Below are positions 1 to 8,317 of a DNA stretch of 64,000 nt, one piece after another. Within the stretch, counting starts at the first letter, position 1, and each line of letters opens with the position of its first letter. Source of the stretch: Leifsonia sp. Root112D2. GTDB lineage: Bacteria; Actinomycetota; Actinomycetes; Actinomycetales; Microbacteriaceae. The stretch spans positions 1,729,480 to 1,793,479 of the forward strand of contig NZ_LMCU01000001.1 of assembly GCF_001424905.1 (NCBI RefSeq). The letters are read 5' to 3'. Made by a program: the position numbers and the translations under genes. Below the pieces are notes generated by a model. That model worked only from the letters and a program-made list of their open reading frames with translations. It was not told the DNA's origin and did no database searches.

Positions 1-235
1 CCGTCTCGACGAGCTTGTCGGCCGTTTCGGTGGGGCCCACCGGCGCGACGACGGCGACGGCCTTGCCGCCGGCATCCGTGATCGAGGCGACGGCGGATGC
101 CGCGGTGTCGGGATTCACGTCGTTGATCACCACGGATGCGCCGGCCGCTGCCAGCGCCTTCGCGTAGGCGAGCCCGAGCCCCTGCCCGCTGCCCGTGACG
201 ATGGCGACCTTGCCGTCGAGGCTGATGCCGCTCAT
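1..235 (-). CDS. SDR family oxidoreductase (3' end outside window)
   Basis: Short-chain dehydrogenase/reductase, N-terminal 78 residues only; the gene runs off the left edge. The protein opens with a Rossmann strand and the NAD(P)-binding glycine motif TGSGQGLG at about residues 14-21, followed by an acidic residue after the second strand (INDVN), which in this family favours NAD over NADP. The ATG overlaps the TGA of the MaoC gene (ATGA), so the two are translationally coupled. It is the last visible gene of a thiolase-MaoC-SDR operon, so a 3-hydroxyacyl-CoA dehydrogenase role in a beta-oxidation-like pathway is a reasonable inference. The catalytic Tyr-Lys pair is beyond the window. Confidence 0.85.
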   Translation of the reverse strand, partial: MSGISLDGKVAIVTGSGQGLGLAYAKALAAAGASVVINDVNPDTAASAVASITDAGGKAVAVVAPVGPTETADKLVET

Positions 236-705
236 GCGTAGTACCTCACGATCATGACGGAGACGGCGACCGGCTTGGCCTGGCCCTCCGCCTCGAAGGT
301 GTTCTCATAGACGGCCTGAACGCCGCCGGCGACATCGGTGACGCTCGTGAGCACCGAAGAGACGCGGATGCGCGCCCCTACCAGCACGGGCGCCGGAAAG
401 CGCAGCTTGTCGAGTCCGTAGTTGATGCCGGTGCCCAGGTCGGTGACCTCGATGAATTCCTCCATGAGCGGCACGATGAGCGCGAGGGTGAAGTAGCCGT
501 GCACGATGGTGCCGCCGAACGGCGTGTTCTTGGCGAACTCCGGGTCGATGTGCACGCGGTTGTGGTCACCGGTGAGGTCGGCGAACTGGTTCACCTGCTC
601 CTGCGTGACGGTGCGCCACGACGATGGGCCGAGCTTCGTGCCGACCAGGTCTTTCAGGCCGGCGATGGTCGTCGAGGTCTTGACGACGGGGGTGTCAGTA
701 GTCAT
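232..705 (-). CDS. MaoC family dehydratase (enoyl-CoA hydratase-like)
   Basis: 157-residue single hot-dog domain protein of the MaoC/R-specific enoyl-CoA hydratase family. The hydratase signature is clear: FADLTGDHNRVHIDPEFAK followed by PFGGTIVHGY, with the catalytic Asp and His in TGDHN. Length fits monodomain family members. A Shine-Dalgarno AGAGGAA lies about 7 nt before the ATG. It sits between the thiolase (49 nt upstream) and the SDR (ATGA overlap). The three together could supply hydration, oxidation and thiolysis of an acyl-CoA. The substrate is not visible; aromatic side-chain or branched acyl-CoA degradation is inferred from the adjacent uptake and gentisate genes. Confidence 0.88.
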   Translation of the reverse strand: MTTDTPVVKTSTTIAGLKDLVGTKLGPSSWRTVTQEQVNQFADLTGDHNRVHIDPEFAKNTPFGGTIVHGYFTLALIVPLMEEFIEVTDLGTGINYGLDKLRFPAPVLVGARIRVSSVLTSVTDVAGGVQAVYENTFEAEGQAKPVAVSVMIVRYYA

Positions 706-754
706 GGACGGTTCCTCTTTCTTGTGGGGATGGTGTGTGGTGATGCAGGAGTGC

Positions 755-1945
755 TCAGTCGCCGACCTTGATCAGCACGGCGCCGGCGGAGTCGCCCGCG
801 GCGCATCCGGCGAAGAGACCGATGCCTCCGCCGCGAATGTGCAGTGCCTGAATGAGCTCGGCGATGGAGCGGGCCCCGGTGGGCCCCTGCGGGTGCCCGT
901 AGATGAGCGACGAACCATACGGGTTCATCTTCTCCAGCGGGTAACCGGTCTCACGCGAGAACCACAGGTCGTTGACGGCGAACGGGTTGTGGCTGGTCAT
1001 GATGTCGACCTGGGAGATATCGACGTCGGCATCGGCGAGCGCCCGGCGGGCCGCGCCGACGGGAGCCTTGGGCATGAAACCGGGGTCGGCCCGGCTGAAG
1101 CCCGTGGAGAGAATCTGCACGCTCACGCCGTCCTGGCCGATCTCGCGTGCGCGCTCCTCCGTGGCGACCACGATGCCGGCTGCGCCATCCGCCGGATGCG
1201 TTTGCGAACCGAAAGTGACCACCCCACCCTCCTGCCCCGCTTTGAGCGCGGCGAGGCCCTCGGCCGTGGTCGGGAAGATGCCGTAGTCCTCCTCGAGGAA
1301 GGTGTCTGCCTTGCGGCCCGGGATACGCACGGGAACCATGTAACGCTTCTGGAACTCCCGGTCGTTGTCGAGCGCACGGGTGTACTGCTCGTAGCGCTGC
1401 AGGGTGAGCTCGTCGATCTGCTGCCTGGTGAAGCCCGCGTCGGCCGCCGTGTTCTCGGCGGTGGAATACATGCCCTTCCTGGTGGTCGGCTCGAAGGCCA
1501 TCGGGTCGTTCACCCAGTGCTCGGTCACGGGGGCGGCACTCGGTGTGGTCTGGCTGGCGAAGACCATGAGGGGACCGTTGCTGGTGCGGTCGGTGAGCAC
1601 GCCGATGGTCGTCTCGTGCGCCCCGAGCTCCACCTGGGCGGCGAGGTGCTCGACTACCGCGGCGGATGTCGCACACGCCCGGGCGATCCACGGACCGGAG
1701 TACGCGCCGGCACCCAGGCGGCGCGCCATGACCGTGACACCCCAGAAGCCGTTGGGCTGTGGAACGGTGCAGCCCAAGGCCCATTCGGTGATCTCCTCGG
1801 CCGGGAGGCCACGCTCGTCGAGAGCCCTGCGGGTTACGTCTTCTGCCATGTCGAGGCTGTTGAGATTGGCGAGCGGCCCCTGCCATTTAGAGAACGGGGT
1901 GGCCCACGAAAAGCCCATTGGAACGAACGCTTTGTTGAACCGCAT
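755..1945 (-). CDS. Thiolase family protein (acetyl-CoA acyltransferase-like)
   Basis: Thiolase, 396 residues. The three catalytic elements are present: the nucleophilic Cys in ARACATSA near residue 90, the His in the GHPQGPTG block, and the C-terminal Cys in GCAAGDSAG. Thiolases cleave 3-ketoacyl-CoA with CoA or run the reverse Claisen condensation. The NEAFA box of classical thiolases is replaced by HNPFAVND, suggesting a divergent subgroup. I chose the ATG at 1945 because GGGAG lies 5 nt before it; an in-frame ATG at 1957 lacks a ribosome site. First gene of the thiolase-MaoC-SDR operon, divergent from the Liv-type transporter across a shared 226-bp control region with operator-like palindromes. 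Confidence 0.88.
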   Translation of the reverse strand: MRFNKAFVPMGFSWATPFSKWQGPLANLNSLDMAEDVTRRALDERGLPAEEITEWALGCTVPQPNGFWGVTVMARRLGAGAYSGPWIARACATSAAVVEHLAAQVELGAHETTIGVLTDRTSNGPLMVFASQTTPSAAPVTEHWVNDPMAFEPTTRKGMYSTAENTAADAGFTRQQIDELTLQRYEQYTRALDNDREFQKRYMVPVRIPGRKADTFLEEDYGIFPTTAEGLAALKAGQEGGVVTFGSQTHPADGAAGIVVATEERAREIGQDGVSVQILSTGFSRADPGFMPKAPVGAARRALADADVDISQVDIMTSHNPFAVNDLWFSRETGYPLEKMNPYGSSLIYGHPQGPTGARSIAELIQALHIRGGGIGLFAGCAAGDSAGAVLIKVGD

Positions 1946-2003
1946 CGAAGCTCCCATGTCGTCGCTGACGGCGGCACCGACACGGCCGCACCTCTAAAGA
2001 TTA

Positions 2004-2016
2004 TCAGGTTTACTGT
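2004..2016. promoter_or_regulatory. Degenerate operator half of a divergent control region
   Basis: TCAGG-N3-ACTGT, related to the perfect palindrome at 2117-2129. The surrounding ATTATCAGGTT (2000-2010) is exactly the reverse complement of AACCTGATAAT at 2123-2133. It lies just upstream of the thiolase operon start. The binding protein is unknown; a TetR- or MarR-type repressor is inferred. Confidence 0.4.
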
Positions 2017-2116
2017 TAGTTGCAATACTCAATCGTGACGTCGTGTTTCGTGGACGGAGGCGACTCCATGATCGAGGGTTGACGCGACCCACCGGGTCGT
2101 TCATACTTTCTGGTAG

Positions 2117-2129
2117 TCAGGCAACCTGA
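2117..2129. promoter_or_regulatory. Palindromic operator TCAGG-N3-CCTGA
   Basis: Perfect 5-bp inverted repeat with a CAA centre, 43 nt before the transporter start. Together with the site at 2004-2016 it brackets the intergenic region, which would let one regulator control the thiolase operon and the Liv-type transporter together. Confidence 0.45.
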
Positions 2130-2171
2130 TAATCGCCCGGCTCCTGCATTCAACGACGAATCGGAGTGACC

Positions 2172-3389
2172 ATGAGGTCCAAGACATTGCTCGCCGTCAC
2201 AGCGTTTGCGACGGCATCCATCACAGCACTCGCACTGGCGGGATGTACCACCAGCACGGGGGGCGCATCGCCCTCGAGCGGCACCAGCGGCCCCATCAAG
2301 ATCGGCGCCGTCATGCCACTGACCGGTCCGCTCGCGGCTCTCGGCGCCGGCGACAAGGAGGCGGCCGAGCAGACGGTCGCAGACATCAACAAGGCCGGCG
2401 GCATCAAGGGCCAGAAGATCGAACTCACGGTCGTCGACGACAAGACCAACCCCACCGAGTCGGTCAAGCAGTTCAACCAGATGGCGTCTGACAGCAGCTA
2501 TTCGGCGATGCTGGCGAGTTCGATGACGTCTGCGGCGCTGGCGGTCAGCTCCAGCATCAAGCAGTACAAGATCCCGACGATCGCGCTCAGCCCCGTCGAT
2601 CAGTATGTCGACGGCAGCAATTCGTACGCGTTCACATCGCCCGGCAGCACGAAGATTTATGCCGCGGCACTCGTGAACTATTGGAAGTCGATCAACGTCA
2701 AGACCGTCGCCGTGGCCTACACCGGCACCGACCTGTACGGTCAGACCGGCGAGAAGTCGACCAAGAGCCTGGCCGAGGCGGCCGGCATGAAGATCGTGCT
2801 CGACGAGGCCTACGACCCCGCCGCGACGGACTTCACGCCGTTGATCACCAAGGTGGTCGCCGCCAAGCCCGACGCCTTCGTGCAGTGGGGCTCCGGACCG
2901 GCGCCCGTCATCATCACGAAGCAGATCGCAGGCAAGGGCGTGCCCTTCTTTGTGACCGGCTCACAGGCGTCGAACCTCTGGCTGCAGCCGTCCGGTGCGG
3001 CCGCCGAGGGCGTCATCGGTGCCACGACCGCTGCACTGGATCCTGACGCCATCCCGGCCGGCCCGTACAAGGACCTGGTGATGGCCGTGGCCACTCCGTG
3101 GCGCGCCCAGAATAAGAATGTGAACCCGCCCGAGTTCGCGTATGGCGGCGCGACCGCGATCGAGTTGCTCAAGAACGCCATCGAAAAAGCCGGCTCGACC
3201 AATCGCGACAAGATCCGCGATGCGCTGGAAACGACCGATCTGCTTACCCCGAACGGTCACTATCACTACAGCAAGACCGACCACATGGGCCTGGACGCCA
3301 GCGCCATCGGCATCATGGTCGTCAAGGATGGTGTCTGGAAGGCGACTGACTACCAGGTAAGCGCGTTCAAGACGAACGTCCCGAAGTAA
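2172..3389 (+). CDS. Branched-chain amino acid/aromatic-type ABC transporter substrate-binding lipoprotein (LivJ family)
   Basis: 405-residue periplasmic-binding-protein type I lipoprotein. Signal peptide with lipobox LAGC, the lipidated Cys at residue 25, then a Ser/Thr/Gly-rich tether. The mature part starts with PIKIGAVMPLTGPLAALG, typical of LivJ/AmiC-like receptors. The ATG at 2172 has CGGAG 5 nt upstream; a GTG at 2166 is in frame but overlaps that site. It is the first gene of a five-gene HAAT-type uptake operon (receptor, two ATPases, two permeases). Liv-type receptors bind amino acids, amides, ureas or aromatic acids. The neighbouring catabolic genes favour an aromatic or acyl substrate, but this is inference. 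Confidence 0.9.
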   Translation: MRSKTLLAVTAFATASITALALAGCTTSTGGASPSSGTSGPIKIGAVMPLTGPLAALGAGDKEAAEQTVADINKAGGIKGQKIELTVVDDKTNPTESVKQFNQMASDSSYSAMLASSMTSAALAVSSSIKQYKIPTIALSPVDQYVDGSNSYAFTSPGSTKIYAAALVNYWKSINVKTVAVAYTGTDLYGQTGEKSTKSLAEAAGMKIVLDEAYDPAATDFTPLITKVVAAKPDAFVQWGSGPAPVIITKQIAGKGVPFFVTGSQASNLWLQPSGAAAEGVIGATTAALDPDAIPAGPYKDLVMAVATPWRAQNKNVNPPEFAYGGATAIELLKNAIEKAGSTNRDKIRDALETTDLLTPNGHYHYSKTDHMGLDASAIGIMVVKDGVWKATDYQVSAFKTNVPK

Positions 3390-3391
3390 CG

Positions 3392-4153
3392 ATGCTCGAA
3401 GTCGACCGGCTCTCCCGGGCGTTCGGCGGCGTCTACGCGGCGCGGGATGTCTCGCTTACCGTCGCAGACGGCGAACTTCGCGGGGTGATCGGCCCGAATG
3501 GTGCAGGTAAGTCCACGCTGTTCACGATGATCAGTGGGCACCTGCATCCGCATTCGGGCCGCATCACCCTGGACGGTGAGCACATCGACCGGCTCCCGCC
3601 GCACCGGCGGGCTCAGCTCGGCGTGGCGATCGTGTTCCAGGGGGCGCGGATCTTCCCGGGGATGTCGGTGCTGACCAACGTTGCCGTGGGCGCCACCGCT
3701 CGCACCAGGGCGGGGGCGGCCAGCGCCGTGCTGCGCCTGCCGCGGCACCGGCGCGAGGAGCGTGAGATCTTCGCCGCAGCGCACGAGGCGCTGGGTCGGG
3801 TCGGACTGGCGGACTGGGCGAATCGTGACGCCGAGCAGCTTCCGCTGGGCCAGCAGCGGCGACTGCAGCTGGCACGGGCGCTGACCGCCCGGCCGAAGCT
3901 GCTGCTGCTGGACGAGCCGGCGTCGGGCCTGCGCGCCAACGAGCGGCGCGAGCTGTCGCAGCTGATCCGCGAGCTGCACGGTGACGGCATGACGATCATG
4001 CTGATCGAGCACGATGTGTCGATGGTGACGACCCTCGCCGATCGAATCACGGTGCTGGATCTGGGCGAGGTGATCGCCGACGGTACCCCTGACGAGATTC
4101 GCCGTGATCCGCGCGTGATCTCGGCGTACCTGGGCCAAGGGGCCGCGGCATGA
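3392..4153 (+). CDS. ABC transporter ATP-binding protein (LivG-like)
   Basis: 253-residue nucleotide-binding subunit of the Liv-type importer. Walker A GPNGAGKST at residues 34-42, signature LPLGQ at 150-154 (LivG proteins often carry LSYGQ here, so the second position is unusual), and Walker B LLLLDE shortly after. The family-specific insert between Walker A and the signature is present (MSVLTNVAVGA). It starts 2 nt after the receptor stop and overlaps the next ATPase gene by ATGA. It should work in the cytoplasm as a heterodimer with the LivF-like protein, driving the two permeases. Confidence 0.9.
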   Translation: MLEVDRLSRAFGGVYAARDVSLTVADGELRGVIGPNGAGKSTLFTMISGHLHPHSGRITLDGEHIDRLPPHRRAQLGVAIVFQGARIFPGMSVLTNVAVGATARTRAGAASAVLRLPRHRREEREIFAAAHEALGRVGLADWANRDAEQLPLGQQRRLQLARALTARPKLLLLDEPASGLRANERRELSQLIRELHGDGMTIMLIEHDVSMVTTLADRITVLDLGEVIADGTPDEIRRDPRVISAYLGQGAAA

Positions 4154-4827
4154 TGCTCACCGTTGAGGACCTCGTCGTGCACTACGGTGCGGCCACGGCC
4201 CTGGATGGAGTGTCGCTGAGGGTGGATGACGCGGAGCTGGTCGCTCTGGTCGGCCCGAACGGCGCGGGCAAGACGTCGCTCGTGAACGCGGTCTCGGGGC
4301 TGGTCAAGCCCGTGTCCGGCCGGATCGAGGTCGGCGGACGCGTGGCGCAGGTGCCCGAGGGGCGGCAGATGTTCGGCGAGCTCAGCGTCGAAGACAACCT
4401 GCGCCTGGGCGCCTGGCGGCACCGTCCGAAAGACCTCTCTCCGGTGTACGAGCTGCTGCCCGATCTGCAGCGGCTGCGCAAGCAGCGAGCCGATACCCTG
4501 TCGGGGGGCCAGCAGCAGATGGTAGCGGTCGGGCGGGCACTGATGGCCCAGCCCGATCTGCTTGTCGTCGACGAGCTGTCGCTTGGCCTCGCGCCCATGG
4601 TGGCCGCCCAGCTCGTCGATCACCTCGCCGCGCTCAACCGCTCGCAGGGGACCGCCGTGCTGCTCATCGAACAGGAGATCGGCTTGGCCTTCGAACTGTG
4701 CTCGCGCGCCTACGTGCTCGAATCCGGACAGATCGTCGCCGAGGGTCCCACTTCGCGGCTGCGCGACGCCCCCGAGCTGCAGGACGCCTACTTCGGCGGA
4801 CTGGATGTCACGGAAGTGGAGGACTGA
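4150..4827 (+). CDS. ABC transporter ATP-binding protein (LivF-like)
   Basis: 225-residue second nucleotide-binding subunit. Walker A GPNGAGKTS at residues 35-43, signature LSGGQQQM, Walker B LLVVDE followed by LSLGL in place of the more common PSLGL. The short length and the PEGRQMFGELSVEDNL segment are typical of LivF. The ATG overlaps the preceding TGA. Its C-terminus carries GGAGGA (4818-4823), which is the ribosome site for the permease that follows. Confidence 0.9.
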   Translation: MMLTVEDLVVHYGAATALDGVSLRVDDAELVALVGPNGAGKTSLVNAVSGLVKPVSGRIEVGGRVAQVPEGRQMFGELSVEDNLRLGAWRHRPKDLSPVYELLPDLQRLRKQRADTLSGGQQQMVAVGRALMAQPDLLVVDELSLGLAPMVAAQLVDHLAALNRSQGTAVLLIEQEIGLAFELCSRAYVLESGQIVAEGPTSRLRDAPELQDAYFGGLDVTEVED

Positions 4828-4829
4828 TC

Positions 4830-5684
4830 GTGGAGGATCTGATCACCTATGTGTTGTCCGGCCTTGCGCAGGCCGGATCCTTCGCGCTGGTCGGCAGCGG
4901 ACTCGTCGTCGTCTACCGGGTCACCCACGTGCTCAACTTCGCGCAGGGCATGGTCGCCGTGTTCGGCGCGATGATCTCATACTCCCTGCTCAGTGGCATC
5001 CTGCCGCACGGTCTCGCGGAACTCGTCGCCGTGCTGTGCTGCGCCGTGATCGGCGTGGTTCTGGGCGTCGCGGCGATCGGCAAGCGCGGCACCCCGCCGA
5101 TGATCTCGCTGCTGATCACCCTCGGGCTCGGCATGATCGCCGAGGCCGTGGTCGTAGCAATGTGGGGCCAGACACCGGTCTCGCCGCCGGGAGTCACCGG
5201 CTCGGTCGAGATCTTCGGTGTGAGCCTGGAGACCCAGCGCATCGTCGTCTTCCTGGCTGCGCTGGTCGCCTTCGCCCTGCTGAGCCTGTTCTTCGCACGA
5301 ACCGACATCGGCAAGGCGCTGACGGCGTCGGCATCCAACCCGCGTGCCGCGCGGCTTGTCGGAATCAACACCCTCGCGATGGGGCTGATCGCGTTCGCGA
5401 TCGCCGGCGCGCTCGGCGGGCTTGCCGGAGTGCTGATCGCCCCCACCACCGCGATTTCGGTCGCCTCGGACCTCCCGCTCATCCTCAGTGGTTTCGCCGC
5501 CGCAATCTTCGGTGGTCTGCGCAGCCCGTGGATGACCTTCCTGGGCGCGGTGATCCTGGGGGTCGTCGGACAGCTGGTCGCCGCGTATGGCAACGGCTCA
5601 TACCAGACCCCGGTGGCCCTGCTGATGATGCTGATCATCATGATCGTGCGGGCCGGCACCATGGCCCCGGAGGAGGCGAAATGA
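4830..5684 (+). CDS. ABC transporter permease (LivH-like)
   Basis: 284-residue inner-membrane permease, about eight hydrophobic segments, with LivH-like features: LNFAQGMVAVFGAM near residue 35 and ALGGLAGVLIAP in the second half. The start is GTG at 4830, set by GGAGGA 6 nt upstream. A longer in-frame reading from 4698 would overlap the ATPase gene and begin with an Arg-rich non-membrane stretch, so I reject it. The stop overlaps the next permease start (ATGA). Confidence 0.9.
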   Translation: MEDLITYVLSGLAQAGSFALVGSGLVVVYRVTHVLNFAQGMVAVFGAMISYSLLSGILPHGLAELVAVLCCAVIGVVLGVAAIGKRGTPPMISLLITLGLGMIAEAVVVAMWGQTPVSPPGVTGSVEIFGVSLETQRIVVFLAALVAFALLSLFFARTDIGKALTASASNPRAARLVGINTLAMGLIAFAIAGALGGLAGVLIAPTTAISVASDLPLILSGFAAAIFGGLRSPWMTFLGAVILGVVGQLVAAYGNGSYQTPVALLMMLIIMIVRAGTMAPEEAK

Positions 5685-6733
5685 GTACCAACACCATGCG
5701 CGTGCGTGCGGGCGTGGGCCCGGCACGCTGGATCGCCGCCGTCGTCGTGTTCGTCATCCTGGGGCTGGTCCCGCTCGTGCTCACCGATCTGACGTTCTTC
5801 GTTCAGACGGTGCTCGCGGCGGTGGTGGTCACCGGACTGTCGCTGTTCATGGGCTACGCCGGCCAGGTCTCACTGGGGCAGAGCGCGTTCGTGGCCATCG
5901 GCGGGCTCGCCGTTGCGACGCTGACCGTCAACCTCGGATGGCCGCCGCTGCTCACGCTGGTGCTGGCGCCCGTTCTTGGCGCTTTCGTGGCTGCCCTCAT
6001 CGGCTGGCCACTGCTGCGCCTGCGCGGACACTACCTCGCCTTCGGCACCCTGGCCGTGCTGCTGATCCTGCAGACGGTCATGGCGACCGTGCCCTTCCTC
6101 GGCGGCGGCGTCGGCATCTTCGGTATCCCGCCGCTGTCGGTCGGACCTCTCATGTTCAGCGGTCAGCTGCCATACGCCTACCTTGCGCTTGCCGTTCTGG
6201 CCGCCGCCATGGTGGCCGCGCACAATCTCGTGAACTCCCGGTTCGGCCGCGGCATCCGCGCGCTTGCCGGCAGTGAGAGCGCGGCGGCCTCCAGCGGCGT
6301 TTCGGTGCTGCGCAGCAAGATCGTGGTGTTCGCGATCGCCGGCGCTTTCGCGGGGCTGGCCGGCGGCATCGGCGCCTTCTTCACGCCGTTCGTCAGCCAG
6401 GACACCTACCCACCATTGGCCTCGTTCGGCTACGTCATCATGGCGATGATCGGCGGTCTGGGAACGCTCTGGGGCGGAGTGGTCGGCGCCGTGGCGATCA
6501 GTTTGTGGCTGCAGCTGCTGAGCGCGCTGGCCGCACTGCCCGGTCTGCCGCCGACGGCGGGGCCCATCCTGCAGTACGCCGGCTACGGCATCGTGTTGGT
6601 CGTGTTCCTGCTGGTGCTGCCCCGCGGCATCGTTCCCTCGGTGGCGTCTGCAGCGTCGTGGTGGCGTTCGCGTCGGCGCCCGCCGCCGACCAGCGAGGCC
6701 GCGCGAGAGGAGGACGTCGTCGATGCCCGATAG
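5681..6733 (+). CDS. ABC transporter permease (LivM-like)
   Basis: 350-residue permease with about ten hydrophobic segments. The diagnostic LivM block GYAGQVSLGQSAFVAIG occurs near residue 50, and SRFGRGIRALAGSESAAASSGV near 190 corresponds to the cytoplasmic loop that contacts the ATPases. The start is the ATG overlapping the LivH-like stop. The C-terminus is an Arg/Pro-rich cytoplasmic tail (residues about 320-350) overlapping the first 11 nt of the following MarR gene, so the regulator appears to be part of the transporter transcript. Confidence 0.9.
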   Translation: MSTNTMRVRAGVGPARWIAAVVVFVILGLVPLVLTDLTFFVQTVLAAVVVTGLSLFMGYAGQVSLGQSAFVAIGGLAVATLTVNLGWPPLLTLVLAPVLGAFVAALIGWPLLRLRGHYLAFGTLAVLLILQTVMATVPFLGGGVGIFGIPPLSVGPLMFSGQLPYAYLALAVLAAAMVAAHNLVNSRFGRGIRALAGSESAAASSGVSVLRSKIVVFAIAGAFAGLAGGIGAFFTPFVSQDTYPPLASFGYVIMAMIGGLGTLWGGVVGAVAISLWLQLLSALAALPGLPPTAGPILQYAGYGIVLVVFLLVLPRGIVPSVASAASWWRSRRRPPPTSEAAREEDVVDAR

Positions 6734-7226
6734 CGCGCCGTCCGCCGCCACGGTCACGACCGAGGTGCCGCCGGTGACGATGCTGTTCCTCATCAAGCAG
6801 GTCGAGCTCGCCGCCCGCTCCCGCCTCGATCAACTGAGCGCAGCGCACGGCATCACCACGATCCAATACACGGCTCTGACGGTGCTTGAACGGCACACGG
6901 GCCTGATCGCCGCGCAGCTGGCACGGATGTCGTTCGTGCGGCCGCAGAGCATGACCCAGTTGCTGGATGCCCTCGAATCGCGTGGACTCGTGCGCCGTGT
7001 GCCCGATCCGTCGTCGCGGCGTCAGATGCAGATCTCGCTCACCGATGCCGCGCGCGAGCTGCTGGACCGGATGCGCGTGGCCGCCGTCGAGATCGAGCAG
7101 GACATGACGTCGAGGCTGTCTTCCGCAGATGTGCAGCTGCTGGGCGGGATGCTGCAATCCTGCCGGTTGGCGCTCGCGGACAGCGCCCACGATCGCCCGT
7201 GCGATGCGCCCGTGTCGCGAGCGTAA
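6723..7226 (+). CDS. MarR family transcriptional regulator (transporter-linked)
   Basis: 167-residue MarR protein. Winged helix with AQLARMSFVRPQSMTQLLDALESRG as the recognition region and VPDPSSRRQMQISLTDAA as the wing, both typical. It begins 11 nt inside the LivM-like gene, so it is co-transcribed and probably controls the transporter or the divergent thiolase operon. It is closely related to the next gene (shared IQYTALTVLERH and SFVRxQxMxQ), suggesting tandem duplication. Ligand unknown; MarR proteins near aromatic catabolic genes usually sense the pathway acid or its CoA ester. Confidence 0.88.
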   Translation: MPDSAPSAATVTTEVPPVTMLFLIKQVELAARSRLDQLSAAHGITTIQYTALTVLERHTGLIAAQLARMSFVRPQSMTQLLDALESRGLVRRVPDPSSRRQMQISLTDAARELLDRMRVAAVEIEQDMTSRLSSADVQLLGGMLQSCRLALADSAHDRPCDAPVSRA

Positions 7227-7328
7227 AGCGGATGCGCCGGGCGCGACACGCGCTCCTGCGGACCGGCGGCATCCGGGCGTGGATAATGGCTGAGTCCGAT
7301 CGCGCCGAGGTCAGGAAAAGGAGACACC

Positions 7329-7775
7329 ATGACTGCCCAGCCCACCACTGCAGCGACGTTGCTCTATCTCACCAAGCAACTTGAGCTCGCGATGCGTTAC
7401 CAGCTCGACGATGTCGCCGATGCGGAGAAGCTCACTTCCTTGCAGTACACGGCGTTGACCGTGCTGGAGCGGCATCCCGGCCTGACCTCGGCCGAACTCG
7501 CCCGCAACTCCTTCGTGCGCGCCCAGACAATGGCGCAGATGGTGAACACGCTTGAAGGCCGAGGGCTCATCGAGCGGAAGCGCGACCCGGCAAGCAGACG
7601 TCAGTATCTGCTGGCGCTCACCGACGAGGGTGCGCGGGTGCTCGACCGGCTGCGTGAGCCGGTCGCCGACATCGAGAAGCGCATGGTCGCCGGTCTGGGA
7701 GACGCGGAGGTCGCCGCCTTCCGCCGCGCACTGCGGTTTTGCCGGGTTGCCCTCGGCGGTGGCCAGGCGCACTGA
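7329..7775 (+). CDS. MarR family transcriptional regulator (tandem paralogue)
   Basis: 148-residue MarR protein, paralogous to the gene at 6723. It shares LQYTALTVLERHPGL, the SFVRAQTMAQMVN recognition helix and DPASRRQYLLALTDEG wing. It has its own AAGGAG ribosome site 5 nt before the ATG and a 102-bp upstream gap, so it may be expressed separately. It converges with the gentisate operon's own MarR at 7805. Three MarR genes within 1.6 kb is unusual. Confidence 0.88.
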   Translation: MTAQPTTAATLLYLTKQLELAMRYQLDDVADAEKLTSLQYTALTVLERHPGLTSAELARNSFVRAQTMAQMVNTLEGRGLIERKRDPASRRQYLLALTDEGARVLDRLREPVADIEKRMVAGLGDAEVAAFRRALRFCRVALGGGQAH

Positions 7776-7804
7776 CGCCAAGAACACGGGTGCCAGGGCG
7801 CGGC

Positions 7805-8317
7805 TCAGGAGGCGGCGGTGGGCGCGTCGCGAATGACCTCGCGCACATCCGGAGCGTCGAGCAGTGCGGTGAGCAAGCGCTGCAGTTCGCCCCGGTCGGC
7901 CGGGGCCAGCGTGTCGGTGAGAATGTGATCAACCCGCTGCACGCGCGGGATCAGTAGCTGCCATTCGGCCTCGCCGCGCTTGCTGAGGTGCAGAATATTG
8001 CGCCGCCGGTCCTTCGTGTCGCGAATGCGTTCGATGAGACCGCGGGCCTGCAACCGCGCGACGATGTCGGCGATGGTCGAGCGGTCAAGGTCGAGACCGT
8101 CACACAGCTCGCGCTGGCTGGAGCCCGGGGTGCGGTGCAGCAGATTGAGCACACCGAACTGCACGCTGGTGACCTCTGCCGAGACCTCCCGCTGCCACAC
8201 CGCGACGTGCGCCTGTTGCGCGCGCCGGATGAGAAAGCCGGTGAAGGTGGAGAGGTCGAGAGAGTTCATAGGCGACGATTGTCCCACGGCGTGGAACGTG
8301 CGGTCGCTCGCGGTCAT
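7805..8317 (-). CDS. MarR family transcriptional regulator (gentisate operon)
   Basis: 170-residue MarR protein of a different subgroup from the two upstream: wing DTKDRRRNILHLSKRG and recognition region CDGLDLDRSTIADIVARLQ. The chosen ATG at 8317 overlaps the TGA of the maleylpyruvate isomerase gene (ATGA); an internal ATG at 8269 (MNSLDLS) would also give a complete domain. It is the last gene of the gentisate operon, hence a likely repressor of that operon responding to gentisate or a related acid. A candidate site is the inverted repeat at 11061-11080 upstream of the dioxygenase. Confidence 0.87.
   Translation of the reverse strand: MTASDRTFHAVGQSSPMNSLDLSTFTGFLIRRAQQAHVAVWQREVSAEVTSVQFGVLNLLHRTPGSSQRELCDGLDLDRSTIADIVARLQARGLIERIRDTKDRRRNILHLSKRGEAEWQLLIPRVQRVDHILTDTLAPADRGELQRLLTALLDAPDVREVIRDAPTAAS

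Noticed and set aside
506..2038. 510-codon open frame on the plus strand opposite the thiolase and MaoC genes
   Set aside because: Arg/Gly/Val-rich shadow of strongly supported minus-strand genes; no domain and no ribosome site.
4698..4829. Upstream in-frame start for the LivH-like permease
   Set aside because: Overlaps the ATPase gene and reads Arg-rich sequence; GTG at 4830 has a perfect GGAGGA.
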